From Candidatus Fermentibacteraceae bacterium (GTDB taxonomy: Bacteria; Fermentibacterota; Fermentibacteria; Fermentibacterales; JCC-6), in NCBI GenBank assembly GCA_027067855.1, contig JAMOUX010000036.1, positions 24,285-88,284 of the forward strand: a stretch of 64,000 bases of DNA. The letters run 5' to 3'. The notes under the pieces were generated by a model that did not search any database, was not told the DNA's origin, and saw only the letters and a program-made list of their open reading frames with translations. Positions 9,179 to 17,459 of this stretch are shown piece after piece. The position numbers and the translations under genes were made by a program. Positions within the stretch are counted from its first letter, which is position 1. Every line of letters begins with the position of its first letter.

Positions 9179-10467
9179 ACCACTTCCATTACCAGGGGGG
9201 GTACGGGCATGTCCCATAACAACGAGGATGAAAACCTGTCCGCCGCCATCCGGGCATCCTCGTCGGAACCGGCGTGAACAAGTCCCACCACGGTACCATG
9301 GGTCACTTCTTCATCACGCCGGGCAAGCCTCTCCCAACCCACCAGGGGATCGATATCATCTTCCATGGTATACCTTCCGCCTCCCATAGCCCTGACGGTT
9401 TCTCCGGCAACGTACGCGTCCAGTCCGCAGAACACCCCGGAACGCGGCGCCTTCACCGAAGCCACCACCGGGGCGTGAGGCAGTTTCCCGAAAGCTTCCA
9501 AGTCTCCTCCCTGATATTTCACCATGCGCACGAACCTTTCCATGGCCGAACCGTCATCCAGCTTCTCCCGGCAGAACGCGACGGCTCCGTCCGGAACGGG
9601 ATGACTCTCCGGATCCGCACATACCAGCATGTATGCAGTGAGCAGAACGGCCAGTTCCCTGACATCTCCGGGGCCACCGCCCCGGAGAACCTCCAGGGAT
9701 TCCCTGACTTCCAGGGCGTTACCCACCGTTTTTCCCAGGGGTCTGTCCATCGATGTGACCAACGCCCTGGATTCGACTCCCGAGTCCCCGGCCACCCGGG
9801 TGAGTGAGCGGGCCAGTTCAAGGGCTTCGCCGCGAGTCTTCATGAATGCGCCTCTTCCCGCCTTGACGTCGAAAACGATGGCATCCGTGTTCTCGGCCAG
9901 TTTCTTGCCCATGATGCTCGCCGTTATGAGGGGTATGGACTCTACGGTGGCCGTGGCGTCCCTCAGGGCGTAGAGCTTCCTGTCCGCGGGGGCGAGGTCG
10001 GAAGTCTGTCCTATCATCGAAACGCCGATTTCATCCACCTGGCCCATGAATTTCTCTACCGAGAGGCGCACATCGAACCCGGGAATGGACTCGAGCTTGT
10101 CCAGAGTACCGCCGGTATGTCCCAGGCTCCTTCCGCTTACCATGGGAACCCTCAACCCGCATGCCGCAGCCAGCGGCGCCAGCACCAACGAAATCTTGTC
10201 TCCCACACCGCCGGTACTATGCTTGTCCGCCAGTGGAGGACCTTCTCCCCATCTCATTACCGTACCGCTGTCCCTGACGGCATGGGCGAAGGCCATGGTC
10301 TCCTCAGCGGAGAGGCCGTTGAGGTAAACCGCCATAAGCCACGCCGCAACCTGGTAATCGGGCACTCCGCCCGATCCTATGGAAGAAGCGAACCGGTACA
10401 GGTCGTCCCTGCTCACCTTCCTGCCGTCCCTGGCGGAGGCGATCAACTCGAGAACGTTCAATGTCAT
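9175..10467 (-). CDS. pdp: Pyrimidine-nucleoside / thymidine phosphorylase
   Basis: 430 residues that cleave (deoxy)uridine or thymidine with phosphate, yielding base plus (deoxy)ribose-1-phosphate in pyrimidine salvage. Diagnostic motifs are DKHSTGGVGDKISLVLAPLA, SGRSLGHTGGTLDKLESIPG, YALRDATATVESIPLI and a C-terminal PAD-like VGLVHAGSDEDA region. The start at 10467 gives MTLNVLELIASARDG and an ATGA overlap with the preceding gene; longer starts run into that gene. Its position near the pyrimidine biosynthesis genes may be functional, although the gene runs between envelope genes. Confidence 0.92.
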   Translation of the reverse strand: MTLNVLELIASARDGRKVSRDDLYRFASSIGSGGVPDYQVAAWLMAVYLNGLSAEETMAFAHAVRDSGTVMRWGEGPPLADKHSTGGVGDKISLVLAPLAAACGLRVPMVSGRSLGHTGGTLDKLESIPGFDVRLSVEKFMGQVDEIGVSMIGQTSDLAPADRKLYALRDATATVESIPLITASIMGKKLAENTDAIVFDVKAGRGAFMKTRGEALELARSLTRVAGDSGVESRALVTSMDRPLGKTVGNALEVRESLEVLRGGGPGDVRELAVLLTAYMLVCADPESHPVPDGAVAFCREKLDDGSAMERFVRMVKYQGGDLEAFGKLPHAPVVASVKAPRSGVFCGLDAYVAGETVRAMGGGRYTMEDDIDPLVGWERLARRDEEVTHGTVVGLVHAGSDEDARMAADRFSSSLLWDMPVPPLVMEVV

Positions 10468-11507
10468 CTCTTCCAGATAAGCCTGACGGCGAACACCACG
10501 GCCATCACCAGGGACGTGCCTCCCCCTATGAGCATCCACTGTTCACCTTCCTCGAAGAAGAGGAAGATGCCTGCGGCGGCGGCCGCGGCGAAAACGCCGG
10601 TCAGAATTCCGGTTACGATCCCGGACCCCCGGGGCAGATATTCCTTCACGAATTCACTCACGAACATCCTGCCGCCGGGAAGATCCGGGTGACGCACCTC
10701 GTCGAAACCGTTTATCCTTCTGTTCTTCAGTAGTCTGCGGATCTCGCCCGGATCATCCAGAACGAAATCATTACCGTACGAAGTCGATATCCTGTAAAAG
10801 CCGTCTTTCTCCTCTATATTATTGCCTTCCACATATTTCCTATCGGGCGTTTTCACGGCAGCGGCCGGTGCGTCGATACCCGGCGAAGCGGCGGACGGCA
10901 CCGGCGGCCCGTCTTTCCGGAGTGTTTCCCCGGGGTCGTTCACGGGCCAAATATCACGTGAGAAGTAACCGCTCTCCAGGATGGGCTGCCAGTTATCCCC
11001 GTCTATGAGAACCTGAGCCTCCATGGGGATCCTCGACTCCTTTATCCATTTTCTAATGGTCTCCATATCACCCGGAACGTATACTTTGCCGTCGAACCTG
11101 ACCTTCACGGGTTTCTTCCCCTGCTCATCGTACATCCGGTTCCTGAGGTAGGGTGAGAGTTCCGGCGAAGCCTTGCCCAGGATTCCTCCCGGCGGTGTTT
11201 TGGGTCCTTCCACCTGGACGTCGGATGAGAGCCTTCCCTCGTGAGCCCAGACCACTATGGTATCCCAGTCGGGAGCGACGTAGGTCTTGCCTCCCATTTT
11301 CACCTTCCACCAGTTCTCGGGGTTCAGCAAGGCACGAAGTTCCTTGTGCGCGGTAACGGGAATCCACTTGCCGGATCCCGCGACACGGTAACTGTCATCA
11401 CCGGAAATCCTGTGTTCCCTCGCCCACCTGAAAAACACCTTGCGGTTGGGCGCCCTGTAAATCTTGCCATCGTGTCTCAGCTCAACGGCCCTTTCCTCGC
11501 CCATCAT
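10464..11507 (-). CDS. Tandem GYF-like repeat protein with C-terminal membrane anchor
   Basis: 347 residues. Three tandem units of about 70-100 residues share the pattern (R/K)xDGKxYxxP-x5-W-x-(R/E)xxRIs-x4-V-x-G-x-W-pi: HDGKIYRAPNRKVFFRWARE, MGGKTYVAPDWDTIVVWAHE and FDGKVYVPGDMETIRKWIKE. A fourth, degenerate copy (YGNDFVLDDPGEIRRLLKNR) follows a Pro/Ala linker, and two TM helices close the protein. The units resemble GYF_2/DUF4339-type modules thought to bind proteins, but this is pattern matching only. It overlaps pdp by ATGA and begins a transcription unit. Confidence 0.6.
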   Translation of the reverse strand: MMGEERAVELRHDGKIYRAPNRKVFFRWAREHRISGDDSYRVAGSGKWIPVTAHKELRALLNPENWWKVKMGGKTYVAPDWDTIVVWAHEGRLSSDVQVEGPKTPPGGILGKASPELSPYLRNRMYDEQGKKPVKVRFDGKVYVPGDMETIRKWIKESRIPMEAQVLIDGDNWQPILESGYFSRDIWPVNDPGETLRKDGPPVPSAASPGIDAPAAAVKTPDRKYVEGNNIEEKDGFYRISTSYGNDFVLDDPGEIRRLLKNRRINGFDEVRHPDLPGGRMFVSEFVKEYLPRGSGIVTGILTGVFAAAAAAGIFLFFEEGEQWMLIGGGTSLVMAVVFAVRLIWKR

Positions 11508-11541
11508 ACCCCCTGGATTCGAGTTTCACCACGCACAGCGT

Positions 11542-11547
11542 ATTATA
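11542..11547 (-). promoter_or_regulatory. Consensus -10 box upstream of repeat-domain gene
   Basis: A perfect TATAAT on the minus strand lies 35 nt before the ATG at 11507. No convincing -35 hexamer is visible 17 nt further upstream. It probably marks the promoter of the chain running from 11507 to 2122. Confidence 0.45.
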
Positions 11548-11707
11548 TACAATACTAAAGGCCGGACCTTCGGGAAAAAATCATGCTGTCCACGGACGGA
11601 TGGAAAGGATCGCCGTTCCGGTTAAGGGACGCATTCATCGAGCACGATGCCCCCGGAGGAAAGGTGAGGGTCATGAAGAACAACGACGTCACGGGAAAGT
11701 CCGCGGT

Positions 11708-12421
11708 TCATCGAGCTGAGGATCGCCGGGTCTTCAGAGCCTCGTCTATTTCATCCAGGATCGACATGACCGCAAGCCGGGGGTTCTCCGCCATGGTGAC
11801 CGGCCGCCCTACCACCAATGCCGTGGCACCGGCTTCAATGGCCCTTCCGGGGGTGGAAACCCTGCGCTGATCGTCCATTCCACTTCCCAAAGGTCTTATC
11901 CCCGGCGTCACCACGCAGAAACCGGGATCGGTAACCCTTCTCACGGCCGCCGCCTCCATGGGAGAGCAGACCACGCCGTCCAGACCCGCATCCATGGCCG
12001 CCTTCGCCATGCGCGGCACCATGTCTCCCGGGTTCCCCGCCAGGCCCACTTCCGCCAGATCTTCCGTCCCGAGGCTGGTGAGCACCGTGACCGCCAACAC
12101 CCTGGTACCGCCATCAACCGCCCCGGCCGCTTCCCTCATCATCTCAACGCCTCCCGACGCATGAACGTTGATAATGCTCGGGGAGTACCTGCAGGCCGCC
12201 CTGACCGCTCCGGCCACGGTAAAGGGTATGTCGTGGAACTTCAGGTCGAGAAACAACGGGAAACCCGCTGAAACGATTTTTTTCAGCAATCCGGGGCCGT
12301 GTCCCACGAAAATCTCCAGGCCCACCTTTATTCCCACCGGAAGTCCCGCCAGGCCGGACAGGAAGTCTCCCGGGGACGCCATCTCCCTGCTGGTGACGGC
12401 AATGTAAAGCCTCGTCTCCAT
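11708..12421 (-). CDS. pyrF: Orotidine 5'-phosphate decarboxylase
   Basis: 237 residues, the usual length for bacterial PyrF, which catalyses the last step to UMP. The catalytic signature FLDLKFHDIPFTVAGAV (Asp-Lys-Asp array) is intact. INVHASGG and a C-terminal VTPGIRP...VVGRPVT phosphate-binding region are also visible. I chose ATG 12421 (METRLYIAV), with GGAAGGA 10 nt upstream, over the TTG at 12442 that overlaps rlpA. It is the end of the pyrimidine cluster; about 150 nt of apparently empty sequence follows before the next unit. Confidence 0.93.
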   Translation of the reverse strand: METRLYIAVTSREMASPGDFLSGLAGLPVGIKVGLEIFVGHGPGLLKKIVSAGFPLFLDLKFHDIPFTVAGAVRAACRYSPSIINVHASGGVEMMREAAGAVDGGTRVLAVTVLTSLGTEDLAEVGLAGNPGDMVPRMAKAAMDAGLDGVVCSPMEAAAVRRVTDPGFCVVTPGIRPLGSGMDDQRRVSTPGRAIEAGATALVVGRPVTMAENPRLAVMSILDEIDEALKTRRSSAR

Positions 12422-12438
12422 ACCGGATCCGTCCTTCC

Positions 12439-12846
12439 TCAACGATTTTCCGATCCCAGGGAAGTCAACCTGACCCTGGCGGTACCGGTCTCCAGCATTC
12501 CCAATCTCTCCGCCGCCCCGTAGGAAAGGTCCACTATCCGCCCCTCCACGTAGGGTCCGCGGTCGTTGACCCTCACCGTGACCGTCCTGCCGTTATCCAG
12601 GTTCTCCACACGGAGCAACGTACCCAGGGGCAATGTGCGGTGGGCGCACGTCATCGCGTACATATCGAAGGTTTCACCGCTGGCCGTGGTCTTCCCGTGA
12701 AACGCCCGGCCGTAATAGGAAGCCGTGCCCACCTGTACGAAACCGGCTACCCCTGTTCCCGCCGAGACCCCGGAAGACCTGTACGCCGGGGCGGACGTCA
12801 TACATCCCAGCAACGAAACGAGCACCGGTACCAGCAGGATCCTCAT
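12439..12846 (-). CDS. rlpA: RlpA-like lipoprotein (double-psi beta-barrel)
   Basis: 135 residues. The lipobox is LVSLLGC (Cys15), and the rest is a single RlpA/DPBB domain with ASYYGRAFHGKTTASGETFD and the conserved VNDRGPYVEGRIVDLS. RlpA proteins are septal peptidoglycan-binding lytic transglycosylases, or structural homologues without a SPOR domain; this copy has no SPOR domain. The ATG at 12846 forms ATGA with pyrD. An envelope gene lying between pyrD and pyrF with near-zero spacing is unusual. Confidence 0.88.
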   Translation of the reverse strand: MRILLVPVLVSLLGCMTSAPAYRSSGVSAGTGVAGFVQVGTASYYGRAFHGKTTASGETFDMYAMTCAHRTLPLGTLLRVENLDNGRTVTVRVNDRGPYVEGRIVDLSYGAAERLGMLETGTARVRLTSLGSENR

Positions 12847-13718
12847 TCCGCCCCGGGGGAAATGAGATCGAGGATGCCTTTCATGAGTTCCGATCCGGCT
12901 CCCGGTCTCCTCATAAGCCATGTTCCCACCTGCACCATCGCAGCACCCGCCGCAAGCAGTTCCAGAACGTCTTCCGGTCCGCTGACTCCTCCCGAGGCCA
13001 GTACCGGGATATTCACGGCCTCCGACACCAGATGCACCCTGGCCACCGTGAGCGGCAGCAAGGCCGGTGACGAGTAGCCTCCCACTTTGCGGAGCAGCGC
13101 CGGCCTGCCCGTTCTCCAGTCCAGCTTCATTCCCAGGAACGTGTTACTCACCGTTACGGCCCCGGCGCCCCCTTCCTCCGCCGCCGAAGCCGATTCCGTG
13201 ATATCACCCTCGTTCGGCGTGAGTTTTACGCTGAAGGGCCGCGAAGAAACACCGGCCACCAGGCGGGATACACTCTCCACCACCTCCGGTGAGGCTCCGA
13301 AGGCCTTACCTCCCTCCGCTACGTTCGGACACGAAACATTCACCTCGTAGGCCATCGGCACCGGGGAGGTCTCCAGCCTCTCCACCACCGCGGCGAATTC
13401 TTCCCGGGCCTCGCCGGCCACGTTCACCAGCAGGGGGACGGGCAGCCCGGCGGCCATGGGAAGGATCTCATCCACCACGTATTCCACTCCGGGGTTTGCA
13501 AGGCCCACCGAATTAAGTATGCCGAACCCGGTCTCCACTATTCTGGGAGGAGGGTTGCCGTCCCTGGGAGCCAGAGTCGTGGCTTTGGACACCACCGCAG
13601 CCACTCCGTCCAGCATTCCCATCTTCATCAACTCGAGGCCGAAACCGGCGGTACCCGAAGCGAGCATGAGGGGAGAATCGAATTTCCTGCCCCACAACGA
13701 CCACGTAACCTTCTTCAA
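12843..13718 (-). CDS. pyrD: Dihydroorotate dehydrogenase, class 1B catalytic subunit
   Basis: 291 residues that oxidise dihydroorotate to orotate with FMN. Motifs are SGTAGFG near the N-terminus, RIVETGFGILNSVGLANPGV, the active-site loop YEVNVSCPNV (Cys as catalytic base in class 1B), VSNTFLGM and ASGGVSGPEDVLELLAAGA. The TTG at 13718 overlaps the pyrK stop (TTGA) and has GGAGGAG just upstream; a TTG at 13733 is also possible. The adjacent pyrK confirms the NAD-linked class 1B type. Confidence 0.93.
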   Translation of the reverse strand: MKKVTWSLWGRKFDSPLMLASGTAGFGLELMKMGMLDGVAAVVSKATTLAPRDGNPPPRIVETGFGILNSVGLANPGVEYVVDEILPMAAGLPVPLLVNVAGEAREEFAAVVERLETSPVPMAYEVNVSCPNVAEGGKAFGASPEVVESVSRLVAGVSSRPFSVKLTPNEGDITESASAAEEGGAGAVTVSNTFLGMKLDWRTGRPALLRKVGGYSSPALLPLTVARVHLVSEAVNIPVLASGGVSGPEDVLELLAAGAAMVQVGTWLMRRPGAGSELMKGILDLISPGAE

Positions 13719-14476
13719 TCCGTCTCCTCCCAACGGGACCAGTCGATATCACCGGCCGGGACCACCGGACCCGCGGTACAACACTTGAAATACCCGCCGG
13801 CGGCGGCGGGTATGGAGCAACACTCGCAGGCACCCCATCCGCAACCCATTCTCGCTTCCGTGGAAACCTGGATTCTTTCCCGGATTCCGGGCGGGACCGC
13901 TTTAATCACCGCTTTCATCATGGCCACCGGCCCACACAGGGCCACGTTGGAATACTCATGCCAATCCACGTCGGGAAGCAGGTCCGTCACCAGGCCCCGG
14001 ATTCCGACCGATCCGTCCTCGGTAGCCACCCTGGTATCCGCGACACCGGCATCCGGCAGGTCATCCGAGGACGATGCTCCCAATAACGCCGTCCCACTCT
14101 CGATCCTGGCCGCCAGGAAGGGAAACCCGGCCGCTCCGAGTCCGCCTCCCACAAGCAGCCACCTCCCGCCGGCAAGACGGTATCCGCGACCCAGGGGACC
14201 CAGTACCCTGAGCGTATCTCCGGAGGATACCTCCGAAATCTTCCGGGTACCCCGCCCCTTCACCCGGAACAGGATGGAAAAAGCGCCGTCTTCCACCCGG
14301 TGCAGAGTGAACGGCCGCCTGAGCACGGGAAAGATCCCGCCGGGCGCCTCGACCTGGATAAACCGCCCGGGCGCCGCCTCTTCCAGAAATTCATCACCGG
14401 CCTCCATGGTGATCCTTACGATTCCCGGGAGAACTTCCTCGCGCGCCAGGACCACGGCAGGCATATCGATACTCAT
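13715..14476 (-). CDS. pyrK: Dihydroorotate dehydrogenase electron-transfer subunit
   Basis: 253 residues. The FAD-binding motif is RRPFTLHR, the NAD-binding region is LLVGGGLGAAGFPFL, and the C-terminal cluster CGWGACECCSIP...FKCCTAGPVV holds the [2Fe-2S] ligands. It passes electrons from PyrD to NAD. Two extra Cys residues sit beside the canonical ligands (ECC and KCC). The gene overlaps both neighbours by four bases, so it is translationally coupled to pyrD and to the TPR lipoprotein upstream. Confidence 0.92.
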   Translation of the reverse strand: MSIDMPAVVLAREEVLPGIVRITMEAGDEFLEEAAPGRFIQVEAPGGIFPVLRRPFTLHRVEDGAFSILFRVKGRGTRKISEVSSGDTLRVLGPLGRGYRLAGGRWLLVGGGLGAAGFPFLAARIESGTALLGASSSDDLPDAGVADTRVATEDGSVGIRGLVTDLLPDVDWHEYSNVALCGPVAMMKAVIKAVPPGIRERIQVSTEARMGCGWGACECCSIPAAAGGYFKCCTAGPVVPAGDIDWSRWEETD

Positions 14477-16146
14477 TCCTCCTCTTCTTCCTCCTCTTCC
14501 TCCGTTTCCCCGCCGTAGAGCCTGGACTCCGCAGCCCGGGCATACTCATGGTCCGGGTATCTCTCCACAAGCATATTCAGGTAATCTTCCAGGATACCGT
14601 CATCCACCCTCGCTCCTTCACCGGCTACGTACGCCGCCCAGAGAAGTTCCGGACCCGATATCCTTCCACGGGGTGATTTCACTACCCTGTCCAGCATCTC
14701 CCAAGCTTTCCGGAATCCGGATTTTCCAATGATCTCCCATGCTCTTTCCAGCACGACGGAGGGCCGCCCTGCGTAGTCAGACCTCCTGGGCAGTCCCAAT
14801 TTATCCTCTATTTCCGTTGCGATATCGCTGGAATCGCTAAGGGCATATGCTTCCAGGAGCAGCGACTCCACGGAGTCCGGAGGCACCGGCAATACCTGGG
14901 AAAGAATTACCAGGGAAGCGGCTTTCTCCAGGGGAGGAGCATCTTCCCGCACATGGAACAGATGCTCCAGCGCCAGGGAATCACCCGGACCGTACAGGTC
15001 CATTCGCTTCTCCGCCACCATTATTTCCCTCAGCCACCGTTCCTCTTCTCCCGCGTCCTCCATATCTTTCATGTATTCCAGCAACAAACGGAGATCCCTG
15101 CTCCTGTCGGTCGCCAGTCTTATCCACATGTAATCACCGGTCCTGGCGGCCAGTTCATTCAGGTCCGACAGCGCATCCTCCAGCCTGCCCTCCTTTTCCA
15201 GGAGCAGCGCCCTTCGGTAAAGCGCCTCGGCCCCCTGGGCACGGTACGGATCCAGGTCCGCCGCCGAACGGTACGACTCCAGGGCGCCTGTGATATCTCC
15301 GGAAAGTTCCTTGGCCTTACCATCAAGGAGCGCCACCGCCGCCGTTTCGAAGTTCGAGCGGTATCCCGCCAGGAGTCTGTCGAGAACTTCGACGGCGTCT
15401 TCCGGGCGGTTTTCTTCCAGGTAGGCCTCCGCAGCGGTGATCATGGCCCTGTAGTAACCTTCCCCCCTGCCGAATCGCCGGGCGGCCTCCAGGGCCAGAA
15501 CGGCGCCGGTGTCGGCCCTGCCTTCTTCCATGAATACCATGCCCTTCATGAGTATCATCTCGGCCGCGAGACTGTCGTCTCCGGGGACCGTCATGCTGTC
15601 CGCCACGGCCAGGGCGTCCCCGGGACGTCCGGCCTTCAACAGGGCGTCCATGAGGTGGATCCTGGACATAGAATACAAACGTTCATCCCTCCGTGATACA
15701 TTCCCGAAAAAAGCCGAGGCATCCCCATACCGACCCAGTTCCATCGCGGCCAGCCCCATTCCCATAGCCGCCCTGTCCGTTATCTCCGGATCATCAGACA
15801 TCACCGCGGCCGAGGCGTAGGCCATCATGGCTTCCGCGAAGTCGGAGGTTCCGCTTCCGGTCAAGGTTCTCTTGCCGGATTGAAGAAACGCATCCCCCAG
15901 GAGAAGTTGCGCATCGTCGGCCCATTTGCTGTCGGGGTAGAGCGCCAGAACTTTGGCGGCGCCGTCTATGGCCCGATCCAGCAGGATCTCCTCGGCGGAA
16001 ACCGGATTATCGGGATTCTCGTCCGCCAGTTCCATCGCCTCCTCGTAGCTTTTCCTGGCATTGTAGAAGGTATTGTAGTACACGCAAGACAGGCCGGCGA
16101 CCGACAACAGCAACGCGAGCATGAACATGATCCCGGTCATCTTCAT
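14473..16146 (-). CDS. TPR lipoprotein with poly-Glu tail
   Basis: 557 residues. Signal peptide and lipobox: MKMTGIMFMLALLLSVAGLSC, lipidated at Cys21. Many TPR units follow (DRAIDGAAKVLALYPDSKWA, RPEDAVEVLDRLLAGYRSN, QGAEALYRRALLLEKEGR), like the BamD/YbgF-type scaffolds of the outer membrane. It ends in a run of nine Glu that overlaps the pyrK start. ATG 16146 forms ATGA with pyrC; the upstream in-frame start is inside pyrC. Its role next to pyrimidine genes is unknown. Confidence 0.8.
   Translation of the reverse strand: MKMTGIMFMLALLLSVAGLSCVYYNTFYNARKSYEEAMELADENPDNPVSAEEILLDRAIDGAAKVLALYPDSKWADDAQLLLGDAFLQSGKRTLTGSGTSDFAEAMMAYASAAVMSDDPEITDRAAMGMGLAAMELGRYGDASAFFGNVSRRDERLYSMSRIHLMDALLKAGRPGDALAVADSMTVPGDDSLAAEMILMKGMVFMEEGRADTGAVLALEAARRFGRGEGYYRAMITAAEAYLEENRPEDAVEVLDRLLAGYRSNFETAAVALLDGKAKELSGDITGALESYRSAADLDPYRAQGAEALYRRALLLEKEGRLEDALSDLNELAARTGDYMWIRLATDRSRDLRLLLEYMKDMEDAGEEERWLREIMVAEKRMDLYGPGDSLALEHLFHVREDAPPLEKAASLVILSQVLPVPPDSVESLLLEAYALSDSSDIATEIEDKLGLPRRSDYAGRPSVVLERAWEIIGKSGFRKAWEMLDRVVKSPRGRISGPELLWAAYVAGEGARVDDGILEDYLNMLVERYPDHEYARAAESRLYGGETEEEEEEEEE
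14476..14502 (-). repeat. GAR-rich microsatellite coding the poly-Glu tail
   Basis: Nine consecutive GAA/GAG codons on the minus strand form an imperfect trinucleotide tract at the extreme 3' end of the TPR lipoprotein gene. The tract abuts the pyrK start and supplies the purine-rich Shine-Dalgarno sequence for pyrK. Confidence 0.85.
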
Positions 16147-17432
16147 GATACGCCTTCCCGGTAGACCGGCCCGCCTATCCATACCATTTCCACCCTGCCC
16201 CTGAGGAGCCTCCCGGCGAACGGAGTGTTACGGGACCTTGAATACATGTTCTCGTCCTTCAGGAAATATTCCCGTGCGGGATCGAAGAGAACGCACTCCG
16301 CCCGCCCGCCGTGAACGATCGCCGGGGCATCGATACCCAGGATGGAAGCGGGACCGGTGGTGAGCAGGGCCAGGATCTCGAGGGGTTGCATTCCGGCGTT
16401 TCCCAGGATCTCCAGGGTTACCGGCAACAGTGTTTCCAGGCCCGTTATCCCGAAAGCCGCCTCCGGCATCGGCAGATCCTTCTTCCCCGGAAAATGGGGA
16501 GCGTGGTCGGAGGCCACCGCGTTCACCATTCCCTTCGCCACCATCTCAACCAGTTCCTTCCTGTCCTCCGGTGACCTCAGGGGAGGATTCATCTTGGCCA
16601 TGGAACCGGATTCCTCCACCGCCCTCTCGTCCAGGGCCATGTGATGAGGGGTCACGTCCACGGTCGCTCCGGCGCTTCGGAACGGATCGGAACGAGCCAG
16701 CTCCACGCTTCTCGGAAGAGAAAGATGAGTCAGGTGCAACCGCCCGGGAGCCCCGGAGGCCAGCTCCAGGCACCTCGCCACGTCCACGGTTTCGGATTTG
16801 GACGGAATACCGGTCAATCCCATTCGACGCGCCGTCCCGCCGGCGTTCATGCATCCTCCGGATAATCTCTTATCCTCGGGATGCTCTATCACCACTCCGT
16901 TCACCGCCGCCACGGCGTCAAGGGCCGCCAGCAGGATGCGGGGATCCTGGATGGGATCTCCATCATCCGAGAAAGCCTTAACGCCCATTTCCATCATGGC
17001 CCTGAGATCGGTCGGTTCAATACCCGCCCTGCCCATGGTTACGCAGGGTATCGGCACCACTGTAACAGGCGAGACCTTTGCGGCCCGATCCAGAAGTTCC
17101 TCCACCCTGGACGGGGAATCCATCGGAGGATCGGTGTTGGGCATAACACCCACGGTGGTCACTCCCCCGGCCAGGGCCGCCGCCAGGCCGGTTTTCACCG
17201 TTTCCGATTCTTCGTCACCGGGTTCCCGCAGATGAACATGCATGTCCACCAGGCCGGGAAACAGCCACTTCCCCCCGCCGTCCACCCTCGTGGCGTCCTC
17301 CGGAACCGGAGAAGTACCGTCCACGAACTCCAGTCCGCCTCCGGCCAGCAATACGTCGCGGATCCCGTCCAGCCCCGAAACGGGATCCAGCACCCTGACT
17401 CCGGTAACCAGGATACTTTCCAGCAGCTTCAC
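16143..17432 (-). CDS. pyrC: Dihydroorotase
   Basis: 429 residues of the amidohydrolase family that cyclise carbamoyl-aspartate. The metal-binding DMHVHLREPGDEESETVKTG motif is intact; AFSDDGDPIQDP, HLTHLS and SDHAPH supply further ligands and the catalytic Asp. The length fits the type I PyrC found in most non-enteric bacteria. The start is GTG at 17432, 27 nt after the aldolase stop, so it may be read from the same transcript. pyrB and carAB are not in the window. Confidence 0.93.
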   Translation of the reverse strand: MKLLESILVTGVRVLDPVSGLDGIRDVLLAGGGLEFVDGTSPVPEDATRVDGGGKWLFPGLVDMHVHLREPGDEESETVKTGLAAALAGGVTTVGVMPNTDPPMDSPSRVEELLDRAAKVSPVTVVPIPCVTMGRAGIEPTDLRAMMEMGVKAFSDDGDPIQDPRILLAALDAVAAVNGVVIEHPEDKRLSGGCMNAGGTARRMGLTGIPSKSETVDVARCLELASGAPGRLHLTHLSLPRSVELARSDPFRSAGATVDVTPHHMALDERAVEESGSMAKMNPPLRSPEDRKELVEMVAKGMVNAVASDHAPHFPGKKDLPMPEAAFGITGLETLLPVTLEILGNAGMQPLEILALLTTGPASILGIDAPAIVHGGRAECVLFDPAREYFLKDENMYSRSRNTPFAGRLLRGRVEMVWIGGPVYREGVS

Positions 17433-17459
17433 CTCTCAATCACCGGGAGAGCCTGGGAA

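Noticed and set aside
11583..11870. Plus-strand 95-codon frame upstream of and across pyrF
   Set aside because: Most of it is antisense to pyrF and the unique first 40 codons resemble nothing; no ribosome-binding site.
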